Assembly: GCA_022482545.1 (NCBI GenBank)
Contig: JAKVOZ010000005.1
Coordinates: 62,001-126,000, forward strand
DNA length: 64,000 nt
Direction: 5' to 3'
DNA from: Bacteroidales bacterium
GTDB lineage: Bacteria > Bacteroidota > Bacteroidia > Bacteroidales > P3
Positions 17,914 through 27,949 of this stretch are shown here, one piece after another (positions within the stretch are counted from its first letter, which is position 1; each line of letters opens with the position of its first letter). The position numbers were made by a program, and so were the translations under genes. The notes beneath the pieces were generated by a model. The model ran no database searches, was not told the DNA's origin, and saw nothing but the letters and a program-made list of their open reading frames with translations.

Positions 17914-17960
17914 TAATCATTATACAGATAAGTATTTAATTTAAAATATATTAAAACTAA

Positions 17961-18002
17961 CCTTAAAGACTTTAATTAACTTTAAAGGCTTTAAGGTTTT
18001 TT
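17961..18002 (+). terminator. Terminator of the EF-G2 gene
   Basis: CCTTAAAGACTTTAA (17961-17975) pairs with TTAAAGGCTTTAAGG (17982-17996) with one mismatch, 6-nt loop, then six T. Confidence 0.85.
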
Positions 18003-18028
18003 AATGAAAATAAGAAAAGATAAAGAAA

Positions 18029-19297
18029 ATGAATGTAGAGATAATAAATATTGGCGATGAATTGTTGATTGGGCAGATAATCAACACAAACTGTTCTTAT
18101 ATGTCAAAGATTTTGAATGATAATGGTGTTGATGTGAAATACATAACTGTTATTGGCGACAAAGAGAATGAGATAGAAGATAGTATAAAACTTGCTTTAC
18201 AAAGAGCAGACTGCATATTGATAACAGGAGGCTTAGGACCAACAAAAGATGATGTAACAAAAAATTGTTTAAATAAGATGGTGGGAGGCAAACTGATTGA
18301 AAACAAAGAAGTAAGCGAACATGTAAAGAGTTTTTTTGTTAAAAGAGGACTTCCTTATACAGAAACTAATCACAGCCAAGCCTTTGTACCGGAGAGATGT
18401 CAAGTAATATTTAATCCAATAGGCACAGCACCAGGAATGTTGTTTAATATAGATAATAAACTCGTTTTCTCTATGCCTGGAGTACCTTTTGAAATGGAGA
18501 GAATGATGAAAAGCGTTGTCCCAATCATTCTTTCACATTACAAACCTATTGCTATAATTCACAAAAACATTATTGTAAGTGGAATAGGAGAGAGTTTTTT
18601 ATCAGATATGTTGGAAGGATTTGAAAAAGATGTTAATAAATACAATCAAGATAATAAAACCAATCATTTTTCTCTTGCTTATCTTCCCAAAGCAGGCATA
18701 ATAACGCTTCGTCTTTCAGCAAGAGGACAAGATAGAGAAGAATTGCAACAGCAGATGAATGTTTTTCTTACGCAACTTAAACAAACAATACAAGAATATG
18801 TTGTTGGAGAAGATAACGATAATATAGCTACTATAATAGGAAAGATTTTAACTAAAAGGGAACAAACACTTTCAACAGCAGAAAGTTGTACCGGAGGCAA
18901 TGTTGCTCATTTGATAACAATCAATAGCGGAGCCTCTCAATATTTTAAAGGAAGTGTGGTATCATATTGTAATGAGATAAAAAATAAAGTTCTTTCTGTA
19001 AATCAAGATACATTAAATACTTATGGGGCAGTATCAGAACAAACAGTGATTCAAATGGCCAAGGGAGCAATAAGTGTGTTTAATACGGATTATGCTGTTT
19101 CCACTACCGGTATTGCAGGACCAAACACAGATCAAACAAAGACAGATGTTGGTACTCTTTTTGTTTGCGCTATGGACAACAAAGGACACTATCTTACAAA
19201 CACTTGTCAATACACTACAAGTAGAGAAAATTTTATTGATAGAGCAACAAACAATGTTCTTTTCCTTCTTTTGGAATTGATAAAAAAAGAAAGATAA
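18029..19297 (+). CDS. cinA: CinA-like NMN amidohydrolase / ADP-ribose pyrophosphatase
   Basis: 422 residues, the full two-domain CinA. The N-terminal molybdopterin-binding-like (COG1058) domain has IGDELLIGQIINTN and ITGGLGPTKDD (about 70-80). The C-terminal PncC deamidase domain has STAESCTGGNVAHL near 284 and TTGIAGPNTDQTKTDVGTL near 363. It recycles nicotinamide mononucleotide in the pyridine nucleotide cycle. It starts 27 bases after the EF-G2 terminator, so its own promoter must overlap that region or it relies on readthrough. Confidence 0.93.
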   Translation: MNVEIINIGDELLIGQIINTNCSYMSKILNDNGVDVKYITVIGDKENEIEDSIKLALQRADCILITGGLGPTKDDVTKNCLNKMVGGKLIENKEVSEHVKSFFVKRGLPYTETNHSQAFVPERCQVIFNPIGTAPGMLFNIDNKLVFSMPGVPFEMERMMKSVVPIILSHYKPIAIIHKNIIVSGIGESFLSDMLEGFEKDVNKYNQDNKTNHFSLAYLPKAGIITLRLSARGQDREELQQQMNVFLTQLKQTIQEYVVGEDNDNIATIIGKILTKREQTLSTAESCTGGNVAHLITINSGASQYFKGSVVSYCNEIKNKVLSVNQDTLNTYGAVSEQTVIQMAKGAISVFNTDYAVSTTGIAGPNTDQTKTDVGTLFVCAMDNKGHYLTNTCQYTTSRENFIDRATNNVLFLLLELIKKER

Positions 19298-19321
19298 TAC
19301 TATTGTTTAGTATTATCTTTC
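19289..19321. terminator. Bidirectional terminator overlapping the cinA stop
   Basis: Perfect 14-bp stem GAAAGATAATACTA (19289-19302) / TAGTATTATCTTTC (19308-19321) with a 5-nt loop. It includes the cinA stop codon and sits between converging cinA and the stress-protein gene. The T-tract is short. Confidence 0.7.
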
Positions 19322-19352
19322 CAATATTTATTGTTAATGATATAACTCTTTT

Positions 19353-20210
19353 TTATAGAAAACCAGCACTCATACCTGATTTTTTTAAAGGCACACAAAG
19401 TACCGGCACTTTCGCAAAACGAACAACATCTTGGCTTCTTGGGTCAGCAGAAAAGTCAGTTGATTCATCTCTTCCCATAACTATTGTCAAATCTACTTCA
19501 TTCTTATCATTGTTCATATATTCTATTACATTGTCAGCATAATCTTTGCTTTCGTTAAGATGTTTCATCATCACAACTTCGCAATCCACTCCTTTGTTAA
19601 GTATGAAATCTTGTACTGAATTAACAATAGTAACTATTTTTTTATGAGTGTCGTTTTCTGTCTTCTCCCAAATACCACTAATAATTGTTATCTTAGCATT
19701 GTAGTTCTTTGCCCATTCAATAGCATTCTTCACTTTTTGACGACTACTTAATAACAACTCAATAGGAAGTAATATATTACGTATAGGTTTTGGGTCTATG
19801 TTCATATTTATTGTTAAGATAGGAAAATCTGTTGTGCGAATAAGTCTATGAGTATTTGCTCCTATTGTGTTATCTCGTGAATTGCTTGTCCCAGCAATAA
19901 TTAAGTCAATGTTTTTTTCTTTACAAAAATTATTTATTTCATTAGATATTCTACCTTTTCTAACATAAGTCTCAATGTCTAATCCATAAAGAGTTTTAAT
20001 GTTTTGTTTCAACTCATCAAAACGATATTGCTGACAATCCGGACATTCTTCTTGTTGGCCAAATAGTTTACCGAAGAAACCAATCTCTTCTGCTACGTGT
20101 AAAAGAGAATATTTCGTGTCGCTATCTTTAAATAAAAACTTACAGAACTTCAAAGAAGCATTTAACGATAAGTCATTAAAATCTGTTGCTATTAAAACAT
20201 TCTTTTTCAT
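19353..20210 (-). CDS. Tandem-domain universal stress protein
   Basis: 285 residues with two UspA-like domains. The first begins MKKNVLIATDFNDLS with VAEEIGFFG after strand 2. The second begins about residue 144 with RNILLPIELLL. DLIIAGTSNSRDNTIG (about 105-120) and LTIVMGRDE (about 242-250) correspond to the G-rich ATP-binding loops, but the canonical GxxGxxxxS is only partly kept. C77-x2-C80 (EECPDCQQY) lies after the first helix, an unusual cysteine pair. Cytoplasmic, stress-related role assumed from the family. Confidence 0.8.
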   Translation of the reverse strand: MKKNVLIATDFNDLSLNASLKFCKFLFKDSDTKYSLLHVAEEIGFFGKLFGQQEECPDCQQYRFDELKQNIKTLYGLDIETYVRKGRISNEINNFCKEKNIDLIIAGTSNSRDNTIGANTHRLIRTTDFPILTINMNIDPKPIRNILLPIELLLSSRQKVKNAIEWAKNYNAKITIISGIWEKTENDTHKKIVTIVNSVQDFILNKGVDCEVVMMKHLNESKDYADNVIEYMNNDKNEVDLTIVMGRDESTDFSADPRSQDVVRFAKVPVLCVPLKKSGMSAGFL

Positions 20211-20249
20211 CTTATTATTATTTGTTTTTTGTTCTTTATTATATAACTA

Positions 20250-20257
20250 CAAAAATA
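20250..20257 (-). promoter_or_regulatory. -7 box of the universal stress protein gene
   Basis: Reads TATTTTTG on the minus strand, 40 bases before the start codon; exact TAnnTTTG match. Confidence 0.55.
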
Positions 20258-20340
20258 AGAAAATGTTTTGTATCTTGTTAATTTTTAACAATTTTTTAAC
20301 ATACAAACAATTTTTTATGATGATTTGATTATGTTGGAAT

Positions 20341-20506
20341 AAAGAAAGAGTAAATTGTTTTTTGATTTCAATGAATTGTTTTCTTATTCCATTAAAACAA
20401 AATGGTATTATGTTAGTGATAGAATGGCATTATGTTAGTGATAGAATGGCATTATGTTTTGATAGAATGGCATTATGTTATTAATAAAATGGCATTATGT
20501 TTCTTG
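20341..20506 (+). repeat. Intergenic repeat element, copy A (22-bp array with conserved flank)
   Basis: A 61-bp flank (20341-20401) is followed by five units beginning at 20402, 20424, 20446, 20467 and 20489 (lengths 22, 22, 21, 22, partial) with consensus ATGGCATTATGTTAGTGATA. Copy B at 32062-32234 is the same element in opposite orientation, with the same unit lengths. Over the first ~94 bases I count about 6 mismatches between the two. It occupies the 450-base gap between divergent usp and dnaE, with no gene visible. Confidence 0.9.
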
Positions 20507-20629
20507 TAATTCTTAAAGATAAATTACTCTTTTAATGAAATAATTTTGTAAATCAAGAATATATACTATTAAATTAAATAATGTTGATTTTTATTTTTCA
20601 TTTTGTTCCACAGAAATAAAAGTATTAAT

Positions 20630-20637
20630 TACTTTTG
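20630..20637 (+). promoter_or_regulatory. -7 box of dnaE
   Basis: TACTTTTG, exact TAnnTTTG match followed by CATAG, 25 bases before the dnaE start. A TTTG lies 24 bases upstream (20602-20605), a slightly long spacing. Confidence 0.65.
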
Positions 20638-20661
20638 CATAGATAAAAAAAGATATATACA

Positions 20662-23600
20662 ATGGTTAATTTTACGCATCTACATGTTCATACTCAATAT
20701 TCTATACTTGATGGAGCATGTTCAATAAAGAGAGTTGTCAAGAAAACAAAAGATTTGGGAATGAACGCTTTGGCTATTACAGACCATGGAAATATGTATG
20801 GCGTTCTAAGTTTTAGGAACAAATGTGTTGAAGAGGGAATAAAGCCTATTCTTGGTTGTGAGATGTATGTTACTAAGGGGAGCCGTTTTGTTAAAGATGG
20901 CATTCATTTTTCTGGTAATCACCTTATTTTGCTTGCTAAGAACTTTACGGGTTATCAAAATCTTATCAAACTTGATAGTCTTGCTTTTGAGAAAGATGCA
21001 TTTTATAGAACGTCTCGTATTGATGAGGAACTATTGTTTCAACATAGCGAAGGGTTAATATGTTCTTCGGCTTGCGTTGCTGGGATAATACCAAGGCTTT
21101 TAGCAAATGGAGATGTAGAAGGAGCAGAAAAGAAAGCATTGGAATATAAGAATGTGTTTAAAGATGATTACTATATTGAGATACAAAACCATGGCATTGA
21201 GATAGAAGATGATGTTCGTCCGCAACTTATTGCTCTTGCCAACAAACTTGATATTAAGGTAATAGCAACTAATGACGTTCATTTTATTAATAAAGAGGAT
21301 TTCTACGCTCATAGAATACTTATTTGTTTGAATACAGGTAAAAAAATTAATGAAGATAACAAATTGATGTATTCAGGACAAGAGTATATGAAAAGTGGGC
21401 AAGAGATGATGGAACTTTTCAGTGATATACCGCAAGCAATAACTAATACTCAGGAGATTGTTGATAAGGTTGAGGTTTATGAATTGGAGAGAAAGCCTAT
21501 TCTTCCGGTGTTTGACATTCCTGAAAGCTTTGGAAAAGAAGAAGATTATTATAAAAAATATTCACAAGAAGATATTAAGAAAGAGATATATGGTGGTTTA
21601 TTAAAAAGAGGTAAGATAAAGCAAGAAGAAAGTCAAGAGAAAAAAGAAGAATTAGTTAATCAGACACTTAAAGATAAAGGTGGATATGATAAACAGATAA
21701 GGGTAAAATTTGATTGTGATTATTTGCGTCATTTAACTTATCAAGGGGCAGAAAAACTTTATCCAACGCCATTGCCAAAAGAGATAAAGGATAGATTAGA
21801 GATGGAGTTAGATACAATAGAGTGGATGGGTTTTCCAGGATATTTTCTTATTGTACAAGATTTCATTAATTATTCAAGAGATAATCTTGGAGTAATTGTT
21901 GGACCAGGTAGAGGTTCTGCGGCAGGTAGTGTGGTAGCATATTGTTTAGGAATAACGTTAATAGAACCGATGAAGTATGGATTGTTGTTTGAAAGATTTC
22001 TTAACCCAGATCGTATTTCTCTTCCTGATATTGATGTTGATTTTGATGATGAAGGACGAGCAAAGACCTTACATTATGTTCAGCAGAAGTATGGTATGAC
22101 GCACGTAGCTCAAATAACAACATTTGGTTCAATGGCAGCAAAGAGTGCGATAAAAGATGTTGCTCGTGTTATGGACTTACCGCTTAATGAGAGTAATCGT
22201 TTAGCCAAACTTGTTCCAGATAGAGTTAAAGGGAGTTTAGAAGATATTTACGAACAAACACCAGAATTGAAACAAGAGCTTGAAAATGGTAGTGAGCTTG
22301 TTAGAAAGGTTTTAACGTATGCCAAAGAACTTGAAGGGTCAATAAGAAGTACTGGTGTTCATGCTTGTGGTGTTATCATTGGCCCTGATGATATTTCTAA
22401 TTATGTTCCTTTAACAATGCCAAAAGATTCAGATATGATGGCAACACAGTTTGAAGGCAAATTGATTGAAAGTGTTGGAATGATAAAGATGGATTTTCTT
22501 GGGCTATCCAACCTTTCCATAATAAAAGATGCTTGTGAAAATATATATAAAACACAAAAGATAAAAGTAGAACCAGATAAGATTTCGCTTGAAGATAAAC
22601 AGACATTAGAGCTTTTTCAAAGAGGAGATACAGTAGCAACGTTCCAATTTGAAAGTGCTGGAATGAGACAACACCTTCAAAATCTTAAACCAGATAAGTT
22701 TGAAGACCTTATTGCTATGAATGCGCTTTATCGTCCAGGACCTATGAGATATATTCCAGATTTCATTGACCGTAAGCATGGAAGGCAGAAGATAGAATAT
22801 CCTTTTCCTATTATGGAGAAATATCTTAGCGACACGTATGGAATAACTGTTTATCAAGAACAAGTGATGCAACTTTCAAGGGCATTAGCTTCCTTTACGC
22901 CAGGAGAAGCAGATACACTACGTAAGGCAATGGGGAAGAAGAAGATTGATATGATGACAAAGATGCAACAGAAGTTTGATGCTGGGTGTAAGGCTAATGG
23001 ATTAGATCAGGATAAAACTAAGCAGATTTGGGAAGATTGGAAGAAATTTGCCGAATATGCTTTCAATAAATCTCACGCTACTTGCTATGCTTACATTGCT
23101 TTCCAAACAGGTTATCTTAAAGCACATTATCCTGCCGAGTATATGTCAGCTGTTCTTACTCATAACTTAAATAGATTAGATGTATTAACAGCATATATTG
23201 CGGATTGTAAGAATCGTGATATTGATGTGCTTGGTCCAAATGTTAATGAATCAGATGTGAATTTTATGGTTAATAAGAAAGGTCAGATTCTTTTTGGATT
23301 AGCTGCTATAAAAGGCGTTGGAATGAATGTTGCATTAGATATTATTAATGAAAGAGAACAAAATGGAGAGTATAAATCGCCTTTTGATTTCATTGAAAGA
23401 GTTAATCAAATGACAGTAAATAGGCGTTGTATGGAAGCCCTTGTGAAATCTGGTGCCTTTGATTGTTTCCAAGGTATTAATCGTTCTCAATATTTGTTTG
23501 TTTATGATGAGAAAAATAATATAGATTTCTTGGACAAGTTATTGAAATATGGATTAAAGAAGAAAGCAAGTAAGAGTTCTTCTCAGCAGTCGCTTTTTGG

Positions 23601-24348
23601 TGGAGATGTATTAGTAGAAGAAGAAACGTTAAGTATTCCTGCGTGTGAAGAATGGAGCAAACTTGAAATGTTAAAAAATGAAAAAGATATGATAGGTTTC
23701 TATCTTTCAGGTCATCCATTAGATATTTATAGTAATGAAATAGATACGTTTGTTAATACAGAGGTAAAAGAATTAGAAGATATACAAGAATTATCAAAGA
23801 AAGACAGTGTTAGAGTGGCAGGAGTTGTTGTAAGTTCAGGCATAAAGAAAAGTAAGAATGGAAATCAGTATGGAGAACTTAAACTACAAGATAAAAGTGG
23901 AGAATATCTTTTTAGGTTATTTGGTAAGGAATTTATTAGTTTTCAAAACTTTATGTTAGATAATCTTTATATACTTATTAAAGGACACGTTGCTGAGAAT
24001 AAGTTTAAAGATAGTAAAACAGGAGAAGAAAAAACGGTGATAAATTTCAAGATAGATAAAATAGAATTATTAGAAGAAATATTCAAAAACTATGCTAAAG
24101 ATATAAAACTATATGTTAGCAATGATGATATTACAGAAGATTTTGTCAGCTCTATATCATCTATAGCAAAGAAAGCAAAAGGTAATGTACCTATTCATTT
24201 TGTTGTATCAGATTATAATGAACATATTGATGTAACATTGAAAAGTACTAAGTTGAAGGTTGATGTTCATGATTTTATTCAACAAATAAAGCCCATGGTT
24301 AATAAAAATACGATAAGGAAATTCTCTGTTTCAACAGCAAATATCTAA
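20662..24348 (+). CDS. dnaE: DNA polymerase III alpha subunit
   Basis: 1228 residues. The replicative polymerase opens with a PHP domain (FTHLHVHTQYSILDGACS at 4-21). The polymerase palm follows: GPGRGSAAGSVVAYCLG near 414 and the catalytic aspartates in PDIDVDFDD near 455. Then come the fingers, helix-hairpin-helix and OB domain (VRVAGVVVSSG near 1054). A lysine/serine-rich linker around residue 975 (KKASKSSSQQSLFGG) has the QSLFG type of clamp-interaction motif. It is followed by queG after 4 bases, so the two are one transcript. Confidence 0.96.
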   Translation: MVNFTHLHVHTQYSILDGACSIKRVVKKTKDLGMNALAITDHGNMYGVLSFRNKCVEEGIKPILGCEMYVTKGSRFVKDGIHFSGNHLILLAKNFTGYQNLIKLDSLAFEKDAFYRTSRIDEELLFQHSEGLICSSACVAGIIPRLLANGDVEGAEKKALEYKNVFKDDYYIEIQNHGIEIEDDVRPQLIALANKLDIKVIATNDVHFINKEDFYAHRILICLNTGKKINEDNKLMYSGQEYMKSGQEMMELFSDIPQAITNTQEIVDKVEVYELERKPILPVFDIPESFGKEEDYYKKYSQEDIKKEIYGGLLKRGKIKQEESQEKKEELVNQTLKDKGGYDKQIRVKFDCDYLRHLTYQGAEKLYPTPLPKEIKDRLEMELDTIEWMGFPGYFLIVQDFINYSRDNLGVIVGPGRGSAAGSVVAYCLGITLIEPMKYGLLFERFLNPDRISLPDIDVDFDDEGRAKTLHYVQQKYGMTHVAQITTFGSMAAKSAIKDVARVMDLPLNESNRLAKLVPDRVKGSLEDIYEQTPELKQELENGSELVRKVLTYAKELEGSIRSTGVHACGVIIGPDDISNYVPLTMPKDSDMMATQFEGKLIESVGMIKMDFLGLSNLSIIKDACENIYKTQKIKVEPDKISLEDKQTLELFQRGDTVATFQFESAGMRQHLQNLKPDKFEDLIAMNALYRPGPMRYIPDFIDRKHGRQKIEYPFPIMEKYLSDTYGITVYQEQVMQLSRALASFTPGEADTLRKAMGKKKIDMMTKMQQKFDAGCKANGLDQDKTKQIWEDWKKFAEYAFNKSHATCYAYIAFQTGYLKAHYPAEYMSAVLTHNLNRLDVLTAYIADCKNRDIDVLGPNVNESDVNFMVNKKGQILFGLAAIKGVGMNVALDIINEREQNGEYKSPFDFIERVNQMTVNRRCMEALVKSGAFDCFQGINRSQYLFVYDEKNNIDFLDKLLKYGLKKKASKSSSQQSLFGGDVLVEEETLSIPACEEWSKLEMLKNEKDMIGFYLSGHPLDIYSNEIDTFVNTEVKELEDIQELSKKDSVRVAGVVVSSGIKKSKNGNQYGELKLQDKSGEYLFRLFGKEFISFQNFMLDNLYILIKGHVAENKFKDSKTGEEKTVINFKIDKIELLEEIFKNYAKDIKLYVSNDDITEDFVSSISSIAKKAKGNVPIHFVVSDYNEHIDVTLKSTKLKVDVHDFIQQIKPMVNKNTIRKFSVSTANI

Positions 24349-24352
24349 AATA

Positions 24353-25282
24353 ATGAATGACTATCTTCCATTACCTATAATTAAGTCTTTGTCTGATAAA
24401 GAAGGATTTTGTGATTGCGGAGCAGCAGATGTTAAAAAAATAGATATTTCATTGCTTAAATATTGGCTTGCAAATAATTACCATGCTAATATGAAATATA
24501 TGGAGAACCATATTGATAAAAGAGAAGATATTTCTTTACTTGTGCCAAATGCTAAGACAATATTCTGTTTTCTAATGTCTTATAATGATGAAGATATTTC
24601 AAAGAATTATAAATTTAAGATAGCTTCTTATGCTCAAAGAAGAGATTATCATTATGTTATTAAAGAAAAATTGAATAAAATAATAAAGGTTTTACAGACT
24701 CAATACTCTTGTTTGCAGGCTGTTGCTTTTGTTGATACTGCTCCTATAATGGAAAAAGAGTGGGCAGTTAGATGTGGTTTGGGATGGATAGGAAAAAATT
24801 CTCTTTTAACAACAAAACATTTTGGTAATAAAATATTTATTGGCGAGATAATTTGTAATTATTCTTCTGACTATACAAAAGAAATTAAGAACTATTGTGG
24901 TTCTTGTCATATTTGTGTTGATTCTTGTCCTAATAAAGCCATAAAAAACAATAAAACAATTAATTCTAATCTGTGTATATCATATCAAACAATTGAAAAC
25001 AAGGAAGATGTGAATACAGATATTGATTTAAATAACTATATTTATGGTTGTGATATTTGTCTTAATGCTTGTATTTGGAATAATAAAGCAATTAAGATCA
25101 ATAATCAAGATGATGATGTTAAAAGACTTGTTTGCAGTGTATTGAACGGTGCAGACAATAATACATTTGATGAAAATATATTCAGACTATTAAGAAAAAT
25201 ATCACCAATGAATCGTATAAAGATTAGTAAATTAATATCTAATATTTCAATTGTAAATCAACAAGATAAAAAAACGACGTAA
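24353..25282 (+). CDS. queG: Epoxyqueuosine reductase
   Basis: 309 residues; cobalamin- and iron-sulfur-dependent enzyme for the last step of queuosine synthesis in tRNA anticodons. Visible: VDTAPIMEKEWAVRCGLGWIG near 127-147 (catalytic Asp in DTAP) and two [4Fe-4S] motifs, CGSCHICVDSCP near 182 and CDICLNACIWN near 233. It begins 4 bases after dnaE. The stop codon lies inside the left arm of the terminator. Confidence 0.93.
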   Translation: MNDYLPLPIIKSLSDKEGFCDCGAADVKKIDISLLKYWLANNYHANMKYMENHIDKREDISLLVPNAKTIFCFLMSYNDEDISKNYKFKIASYAQRRDYHYVIKEKLNKIIKVLQTQYSCLQAVAFVDTAPIMEKEWAVRCGLGWIGKNSLLTTKHFGNKIFIGEIICNYSSDYTKEIKNYCGSCHICVDSCPNKAIKNNKTINSNLCISYQTIENKEDVNTDIDLNNYIYGCDICLNACIWNNKAIKINNQDDDVKRLVCSVLNGADNNTFDENIFRLLRKISPMNRIKISKLISNISIVNQQDKKTT

Positions 25283-25325
25283 TATTTTATTAAAATGAGA
25301 AGTTAACAAAATATTACGTCGTTTT
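25271..25325. terminator. Bidirectional terminator between queG and nqrF
   Basis: Perfect 18-bp inverted repeat AAAACGACGTAATATTTT (25271-25288) / AAAATATTACGTCGTTTT (25308-25325), 19-nt loop, serving two converging transcripts. Confidence 0.88.
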
Positions 25326-25343
25326 ATTGATTTATATTAAATA

Positions 25344-26585
25344 TTAATTTCCAAAATCATCATAAAGAATATTTTCTTTTGGAACACCAAGATTATCTAA
25401 CATATTAACCACTGCATCAATCATAGGTTTCGGACCGCAAAGATAATATTCTATTTCTTCGGGTTCTTTATGATTCTTCAAATAATTATCATAAATAACT
25501 TGGTGAATAAATCCTGTGTATCCAGTCCAATTATCTTCTGGTTGTGGGTCTGATAAAGCAATGTTGTATGAGAAGTTAGGATTATCTTTTTCTATTTGTT
25601 TAAACTCATCAACGTAGAATAATTCTCTTAATGAACGACCTCCATACCAGAATGTAGCTTTTCTTTTAGTATGTTTAGTTAAGAATAGGTCAAAAATATG
25701 ACTACGCATTGGAGCCATTCCAACTCCACCTCCAATAAACATCATTTCTTTGTCAGTGTCTTTTATGAAAAATTCTCCATAAGGTCCAGATACAGTTACT
25801 TTATCTCCTGGTTTTAACGACCAAATATATGAAGAGCAAACACCTGGATTAACTTTCATCATTTGTCCTTTCTTTCTATCAAATGGAGGAGTAGCTATTC
25901 TAATATTCAACATTATTATATTATTCTCTGAAGGTCTATTAGCCATAGAATATGCACGGAAAACAGGTTCTGGATTTTTCATAACCAAATCCCACATTTT
26001 CATTTTATACCAGTCTTTTTTATATTTATCATTAACGTCAATATCTGTCTTATAATTTATTGTACAAGCAGGAACATCAATCTGAATATAGCCACCACTG
26101 CGGAAATTAAGAGTTTCATTGTCTGGCAATTTAACAACAAATTGTTTTATAAATGTTGCAACGTTGTCATTACTTACCACCTCACATTCCCACTTCTTAA
26201 TACCAAATATACTTTCAGGTATCTGTATTTTTAAATCGTTTTTAACTTTAACCTGACAGCCTAAACGATAATTATCTTGTATTTGTTTGCGAGAGAAATG
26301 TGGTAATTCTGTTGGAAGAATATCACCTCCACCTTCTAATACTTGACATTTGCACATACCACAACTACCTTTGCCTCCGCAAGCAGAAGGAAGATATATT
26401 TTTTGTTCGCTAAGAGTAGATAGAAGAGAACTTCCTGTTGAAACTATAAGTTCTTTTTTGTCATTAATATTTATTTTAACTTCACCTTGTGGAACAAGTT
26501 TTTTTCTAGCATAGAGTAGAATAGCTACCAAAAGAATAACTATTGATAGAAAGATTACTATACTTATTATTATTATTTTTATCAT
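25344..26585 (-). CDS. nqrF: Na+-translocating NADH:quinone reductase subunit F
   Basis: 413 residues; NADH-oxidising entry subunit of Na+-NQR. One N-terminal transmembrane helix (IIIISIVIFLSIVILLVAIL), a [2Fe-2S] ferredoxin domain with SACGGKGSCGMCKCQV (about 68-83), an FAD-binding RAYSMANRP and an NADH-binding domain (MFIGGGVGMAPMRSHI near 287). It ends DDFGN. Last gene of the nqrABCDEF operon; 48 bases separate it from nqrE. Confidence 0.95.
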   Translation of the reverse strand: MIKIIIISIVIFLSIVILLVAILLYARKKLVPQGEVKININDKKELIVSTGSSLLSTLSEQKIYLPSACGGKGSCGMCKCQVLEGGGDILPTELPHFSRKQIQDNYRLGCQVKVKNDLKIQIPESIFGIKKWECEVVSNDNVATFIKQFVVKLPDNETLNFRSGGYIQIDVPACTINYKTDIDVNDKYKKDWYKMKMWDLVMKNPEPVFRAYSMANRPSENNIIMLNIRIATPPFDRKKGQMMKVNPGVCSSYIWSLKPGDKVTVSGPYGEFFIKDTDKEMMFIGGGVGMAPMRSHIFDLFLTKHTKRKATFWYGGRSLRELFYVDEFKQIEKDNPNFSYNIALSDPQPEDNWTGYTGFIHQVIYDNYLKNHKEPEEIEYYLCGPKPMIDAVVNMLDNLGVPKENILYDDFGN

Positions 26586-26633
26586 AAAAATGAATCTTTA
26601 TTATTTTTGTTGTTATTTGTTTATTTTTCACAA

Positions 26634-27251
26634 TTATAATTTAATGCCAAGAAAACTCATAAAAGCAATTGCCATTAAACCTGTTATTATAAAAGATATG
26701 CCTAATCCTCGTAAGGCAGGAGGAATATTAGAATATCGCAATTTTTCTTTTATGGCTGCAATACTCACAATAGCTAATAACCAACCTATTCCTGACCCAA
26801 AAGAAAAAGCAAATACTTGTCCAATATTTGAATAATCTCTTTCTTGCATAAATAGAGAACAACCAAGAATAGCACAATTCACAGCTATTAATGGGAGAAA
26901 TATTCCAAGTTGATTATAAAGTGTTGGTGAAACTTTCTCAATAAACATCTCAACAAGTTGAACAATAGCAGCAATAACAGATATGAATATAATGAATGAA
27001 AGGAAACTTAAATCTACTTCTGCAAATTTGGGGCTAATCCACGTTAATGCACCTTTTTGAAGTAAATAGTTATCTATTAAATAATTTACAGGAACAGTTA
27101 TAATTAAAACAAAAACTACTGCTATTCCTAATCCCATAGATGTTTTTACTGTCTTTGATACTGCCAAATAGGAACACATTCCTAAGAAAAAGGCAAATAT
27201 CATATTATCAATAAATATTGATTTTATGAATATATTAAATATTTCTTGCAT
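26634..27251 (-). CDS. nqrE: Na+-NQR subunit E
   Basis: 205 residues, six transmembrane helices. The conserved [13 protein letters not shown] near the N terminus and [16 protein letters not shown] near 120 carry the cysteines that NqrE/RnfA proteins use for an intramembrane iron site. Inner-membrane subunit homologous to RnfA, pseudo-symmetric with NqrD. Confidence 0.94.
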   Translation of the reverse strand: MQEIFNIFIKSIFIDNMIFAFFLGMCSYLAVSKTVKTSMGLGIAVVFVLIITVPVNYLIDNYLLQKGALTWISPKFAEVDLSFLSFIIFISVIAAIVQLVEMFIEKVSPTLYNQLGIFLPLIAVNCAILGCSLFMQERDYSNIGQVFAFSFGSGIGWLLAIVSIAAIKEKLRYSNIPPALRGLGISFIITGLMAIAFMSFLGIKL

Positions 27252-27277
27252 GATTTCTTATAATTTTTTATTTGTTT

Positions 27278-27949
27278 TTAATCTTTTTCGCATAAATCTT
27301 TATCTTTACTTCTATGAATCCATATAATAATTCCTAAAAGGATTAAAGCCATAGGAGGCATTATCATAAGACCATTATTTGAATATCCTGCATCATAAAA
27401 ACTTTGAGGAATAATCTTGTATCCCCATAAAGTTCCGCTACCAAATAATTCTCTTATAAATCCAACAACGAAAAGAATTATAGCATATCCTAAACCATTA
27501 CCAAAACCATCAATCATTGAAGGAATAGGTTTGTGATTCATAGCAAAAGCTTCTAATCTTCCCATAACAATACAATTAGTTATTATCAAACCGACAAATA
27601 CTGATAATTGTTTGCTCACATCATAAACAAAAGCTTTAAGCACTTGATCAACAATGATAACAAGTAATGAAACAATTATTAACTGTACTATTATTCTTAT
27701 TCTTGGTGGAATAGTGTTTCTTATTAGAGAAATAATAAGATTAGAGAACATTACAACGACAGTTACTGATATTGCCATTACAACAGCAGGTTGCAATTTG
27801 GCAGTTACAGCAAGTGTTGAGCAAACTCCTAAAACTTGAACTAATATAGGGTTTTCCTTACTTAAAGGATTTTTTATTAGTTTCATATTCTTTGCACTAA
27901 ACAAAGATTCTTTTTCTTTTTTATCATTATTATTCATAATCTCGCTCAT
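27278..27949 (-). CDS. nqrD: Na+-NQR subunit D
   Basis: 223 residues, six transmembrane helices after a charged cytoplasmic N terminus of about 30 residues. VQVLGVCSTLAVTAKLQP and FVGLIITNCIVMGRLEAF are the conserved Cys-bearing half-helices. It starts immediately after the nqrC stop (no gap), consistent with translational coupling. Homologue of RnfE. Confidence 0.94.
   Translation of the reverse strand: MSEIMNNNDKKEKESLFSAKNMKLIKNPLSKENPILVQVLGVCSTLAVTAKLQPAVVMAISVTVVVMFSNLIISLIRNTIPPRIRIIVQLIIVSLLVIIVDQVLKAFVYDVSKQLSVFVGLIITNCIVMGRLEAFAMNHKPIPSMIDGFGNGLGYAIILFVVGFIRELFGSGTLWGYKIIPQSFYDAGYSNNGLMIMPPMALILLGIIIWIHRSKDKDLCEKD

Noticed and set aside
20402-20506. CRISPR array or plasmid iterons
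   Set aside because: The units are directly tandem with no spacers and no cas genes, and no replication initiator gene is near.
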